Assembly: GCF_002993965.1 (NCBI RefSeq)
Contig: NZ_POST01000001.1
Coordinates: 218,188-252,118, forward strand
Direction: 5' to 3'
Source: Apilactobacillus timberlakei
Lineage (GTDB): Bacteria; Bacillota; Bacilli; Lactobacillales; Lactobacillaceae
Length of the DNA stretch: 33,931 nt
Both the position numbers and the translations under genes were made by a program. The notes beneath the pieces were generated by a model, which had not been told where the DNA came from, ran no database searches, and worked only from the letters and a program-made list of their open reading frames with translations. Positions 31,496 through 33,931 of the stretch are shown here, in pieces. Every line of letters starts with the position of its first letter. Position 1 is the first letter of the stretch.

Positions 31496-32869
31496 ATGGC
31501 AGATAAAAATAATAATTTAGAAAGAAAACTTAGTGCTCGTCATATGAAAATGATTGCATTGGGTGGAACTATTGGTGTAGGACTATTTATGGGGGCTAAA
31601 TCAACCATTGATTGGACGGGTCCTTCTGTATTATTAGCATATGGAGTTGCTGGATTATTCTTATATTTAATTATGCGTGCATTAGGAGAAATGTTATATG
31701 TTCATCCTATTACTGGATCATTTTCCCAATTTGCTTCTATGTATATGCATCCCGTTTTTGGTTTCTTAACCTCATGGAGTAATATATTTCAATATTTAGT
31801 CGTTGGAATGTCCGAGGTAATTGCAATTGGTACATATATGCAATTTTGGTGGCCTAATCTGCCTAGTTGGTTACCAGGAATTGTTGCAATTGCTTTCTTA
31901 TGTATAGCCAATTTAATTTCTGTTAGTACATTTGGTGAATTAGAATATTGGTTCGCACTAGTCAAGGTTGTAACTATTGTTGCAATGATTATTGTAGGAT
32001 TGGTTTTAATTATATTTGGCTTTAATGGAATTGGTCCTACTGGTATTTCAAATATTTGGAAATTTGGTTTCTTCGCTCATGGATTTAAAGGGTTCTTCTT
32101 TGCGTTAGCGATTGTAATTGCTTCTTATCAAGGAATTGAATTAATTGGTGTGACCGCTGGAGAAGCTGAAGATCCTAAACATACATTAGTGAAAGCTATT
32201 CAAGATACAATTGGTAGAATCTTAATTTTCTATATTGGTGCTATTTTTGTAATTTTAAGTATTTATCCTTGGGATAAAATTAATTCAATGGGTTCTCCAT
32301 TTGTCGAAACTTTCTCACAAATTGGAATTACATCTGCAGCTTCAATTATTAATTTTGTGGTTGTAACTGCTGCTCTATCCGGATCTAATTCAGGAATTTA
32401 CAGTGCTAGTCGTATGTCATATCTATTAGCACAACATCATCAAATCCCTAAAGTATTTAAGAAATTAAATAAACATGGTGTCCCTTTTGTATCAGTTATT
32501 AGTATTTCATCGGGAATTCTGCTAGGACTTGTATTAAATGTTGTCCTTCCAATGATTAACCCCTCTGCTAATCAAATTTTCGTTTATGTATACAGTTCAT
32601 CTGTATTACCTGGAATGGTGCCTTGGTTTATCATCTTGATTTCACAAATTAGATTTAGAAAACAACATCCAGAAGAATTAAAAGGTCATCCATTTAAAAT
32701 GCCTTTATCACCTTATACAAATTACATTACTTTAATCTTCTTAATTATTACATTAGTATTTATGTTTATTAATGACTCAACAAGAATTCCATTGATTATT
32801 GGTGTTATCTTCTTGATTGTAATGACAGGCATTTACTTCATTAAATATAATAATAAATCTGAAAATTAA
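31496..32869 (+). CDS. Amino-acid permease, AAT/APC family, T-box controlled
   Basis: 457 residues, twelve transmembrane helices. The start LERKLSARHMKMIALGGTIG and GVGLFMGAKSTI give the substrate-binding GGTIGxG of helix 1; ALGEMLYVHPITGSF and GIELIGVTAGEAEDP are AAT-family landmarks. It imports an amino acid with protons; the specifier in its leader points to threonine, which is inference from regulation rather than from the protein. AGAAGGTG precedes the ATG. A close paralogue follows at 33104. Confidence 0.9.
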   Translation: MADKNNNLERKLSARHMKMIALGGTIGVGLFMGAKSTIDWTGPSVLLAYGVAGLFLYLIMRALGEMLYVHPITGSFSQFASMYMHPVFGFLTSWSNIFQYLVVGMSEVIAIGTYMQFWWPNLPSWLPGIVAIAFLCIANLISVSTFGELEYWFALVKVVTIVAMIIVGLVLIIFGFNGIGPTGISNIWKFGFFAHGFKGFFFALAIVIASYQGIELIGVTAGEAEDPKHTLVKAIQDTIGRILIFYIGAIFVILSIYPWDKINSMGSPFVETFSQIGITSAASIINFVVVTAALSGSNSGIYSASRMSYLLAQHHQIPKVFKKLNKHGVPFVSVISISSGILLGLVLNVVLPMINPSANQIFVYVYSSSVLPGMVPWFIILISQIRFRKQHPEELKGHPFKMPLSPYTNYITLIFLIITLVFMFINDSTRIPLIIGVIFLIVMTGIYFIKYNNKSEN

Positions 32870-32889
32870 TAATTATAAACACACAATAA

Positions 32890-32918
32890 TTGACAGATTA
32901 AGATATATATAATATATT
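32890..32918 (+). promoter_or_regulatory. Promoter of the second permease gene
   Basis: TTGACA (32890-32895), 17 bp, TATATT (32913-32918). The transcript would have a leader of about 180 nt. Confidence 0.75.
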
Positions 32919-32924
32919 TCTTAA

Positions 32925-33071
32925 TGCTAAAATTATATAAAAGTAGAAAAGTTTTACTGGGAAGTAGCAATTATTTTATGACCTAAAACTAATAATTTTC
33001 ATTTTAGAATATTTATTAGTAACATTGTTACTCAATCCCTAGTACAATAGATAGTGTACTAGGGATTTTTT
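32925..33071 (+). promoter_or_regulatory. Terminator-bearing leader without T-box, second permease
   Basis: The leader ends in a strong hairpin, TCCCTAGTACA (33036-33046) with TGTACTAGGGA (33055-33065) and six T, which would stop transcription before the gene. Both arms are identical to the core of the T-box terminator upstream of the first permease. No T-box sequence or stem I is present. Possible alternatives: TACTGGGA (32955-32962) can pair with the terminator's 5' arm with one bulge; ACTAATAA/TTATTAGT (32988-32995, 33013-33020) and AGTAAC/GTTACT (33018-33032) exclude each other. Class and ligand unknown. Confidence 0.65.
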
Positions 33072-33103
33072 CTACATAAATATATTATAGGATGGTGAAA
33101 ATA

Positions 33104-33931
33104 TTGGCAGAAAAGAAAAAAGAAGAAGAATTAGAAAGAAAGCTTAGCTCTAGACATATGCAAATGATTGCCCTTGGTGGAACTATTGGTGTAGGACTAT
33201 TTATGGGTGCCAAGTCAACAATTGCTTGGACGGGTCCTTCTGTATTATTAGCATATGGAATTGCTGGAATTTTCTTATACTTGATTATGAGAGCCCTTGG
33301 AGAAATGCTTTATGATAATCCAATTAGTGGTTCATTTTCACAATTTGCTACTGAATATATGCATCCAGTTTTTGGTTATTTAACTGCTTGGAGTAATATT
33401 TTTCAATGGATTGTTGTCGGTATTTCCGAAATGATTGCAATTGGAACATATATGCAGTTCTGGTGGCCAGGAATACCATCATGGGTACCAGGCATCATCG
33501 CGATTGTATTCTTATGTATTGCTAATTTAATCTCTGTTAGCGCATTTGGTGAGTTAGAATACTGGTTTGCACTAATCAAAGTTGTTACTATTATTGCTAT
33601 GATTGTTGTTGGTGCTGTTGTTATTGTCCTAGGTTTCAATGGAGTTGGGCCTACTGGTATTTCTAATTTATGGTCACATGGATTCTTTACAGGTGGTGTT
33701 AAAGGATTCTTCTTTGCTCTATCAATAGTATTTGCTTCTTATCAAGGGATTGAATTAATTGGGGTGACTGCTGGTGAAGCTGAAGATCCTAAACATACTT
33801 TAGTTAAAGCTATTCAAGATACGATTGGCAGAATTTTAATTTTCTACATTGGTTCTATTTTTGTTATGTTAGCAATTTATCCATGGGATAAGATTGTTAA
33901 CATTGGCTCTCCATTCGTTGAAACATTCTCA
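33104..33931 (+). CDS. Amino-acid permease, AAT/APC family, partial at 3' end
   Basis: Paralogue of the preceding permease, open for 276 codons to the window end. It begins at TTG (33104-33106), aligned with the ATG of the first copy and preceded by AGGATGGTGA. After a charged start (AEKKKEEELERKLSSRHMQM) it has the same GGTIGVGLFMGAKSTI, RALGEMLYDNPISGSF and GIELIGVTAGEAEDP. Most residues match the first copy, with differences such as VHPIT versus DNPIS in the second helix region. A duplication is clear; substrate may have shifted. Confidence 0.88.
   Translation, partial: MAEKKKEEELERKLSSRHMQMIALGGTIGVGLFMGAKSTIAWTGPSVLLAYGIAGIFLYLIMRALGEMLYDNPISGSFSQFATEYMHPVFGYLTAWSNIFQWIVVGISEMIAIGTYMQFWWPGIPSWVPGIIAIVFLCIANLISVSAFGELEYWFALIKVVTIIAMIVVGAVVIVLGFNGVGPTGISNLWSHGFFTGGVKGFFFALSIVFASYQGIELIGVTAGEAEDPKHTLVKAIQDTIGRILIFYIGSIFVMLAIYPWDKIVNIGSPFVETFS

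Noticed and set aside
1-33931. CRISPR arrays, insertion sequences, prophage, tRNA or rRNA genes, toxin-antitoxin or known defence loci.
   Set aside because: No regularly spaced repeats, transposase or integrase, cloverleaf or rRNA segments were seen. The DUF2075 ATPase alone is not enough to call a defence system.

Overview
The window is about one-third GC and shows no mobile element, tRNA, rRNA or CRISPR. Gene content points to a low-GC Lactobacillaceae: a type II fatty-acid synthesis (FAS) cluster with biotin-dependent acetyl-CoA carboxylase, T-box control of an amino-acid permease, an Apf-like wall protein, NlpC/P60 and C39 secreted proteins, and paired DUF3290/DUF421 domains. A secreted pectate lyase and the low GC would suit a flower- or bee-associated lactobacillus of the Apilactobacillus type, but the genus is an inference.

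Positions 1-9381 (minus strand) hold membrane lipid synthesis. The main operon runs fabH-acpP-fabD-fabG-accB-fabZ-like-accC-accD-accA-fabI-PPTase, with tight spacing, overlaps and Shine-Dalgarno sites inside upstream stop codons. The usual fabF is missing between fabG and accB, and no fabT repressor gene lies at the head. A separate fabZ-fabF pair follows the operon after a 197-bp gap. The operon's own FabZ-like protein has lost the catalytic histidine.

Positions 9490-15392 carry a GRP-type sugar transporter, a nitroreductase, phosphoglucomutase, a MetF-type reductase overlapping a DUF2075 NTPase gene, and an unlisted 55-residue membrane protein on the minus strand. Positions 15449-17793 hold two secreted proteins, the pectate lyase and a C39-like peptidase, facing each other across a strong bidirectional terminator. 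From 17962 to 20876 come an ABC-F ATPase, an NmrA-like SDR and a HesB-fold protein.

Positions 20973-23362 hold the most unusual operon: a degenerate O6-alkylguanine-DNA alkyltransferase homologue (PSHR in place of PCHR) followed by ydbS and ydbT, two membrane PH-domain proteins linked to bacteriocin resistance in Bacillus. Next come an NlpC/P60 hydrolase, a DUF3290-DUF421 fusion, a second nitroreductase, an SMR transporter, a TrhA/hemolysin III protein and an Apf-like wall protein with a WalR-type site in its promoter.

Positions 27896-30556 encode an ABC exporter with two ABC-2 permeases under separate promoters, followed by an OhrR-type MarR regulator. The window ends with two paralogous AAT-family amino-acid permeases. 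The first is controlled by a complete T-box leader, with stem I, pseudoknot, antiterminator and terminator, whose specifier reads ACC (Thr). The second has almost the same terminator hairpin but no T-box, and runs off the window.
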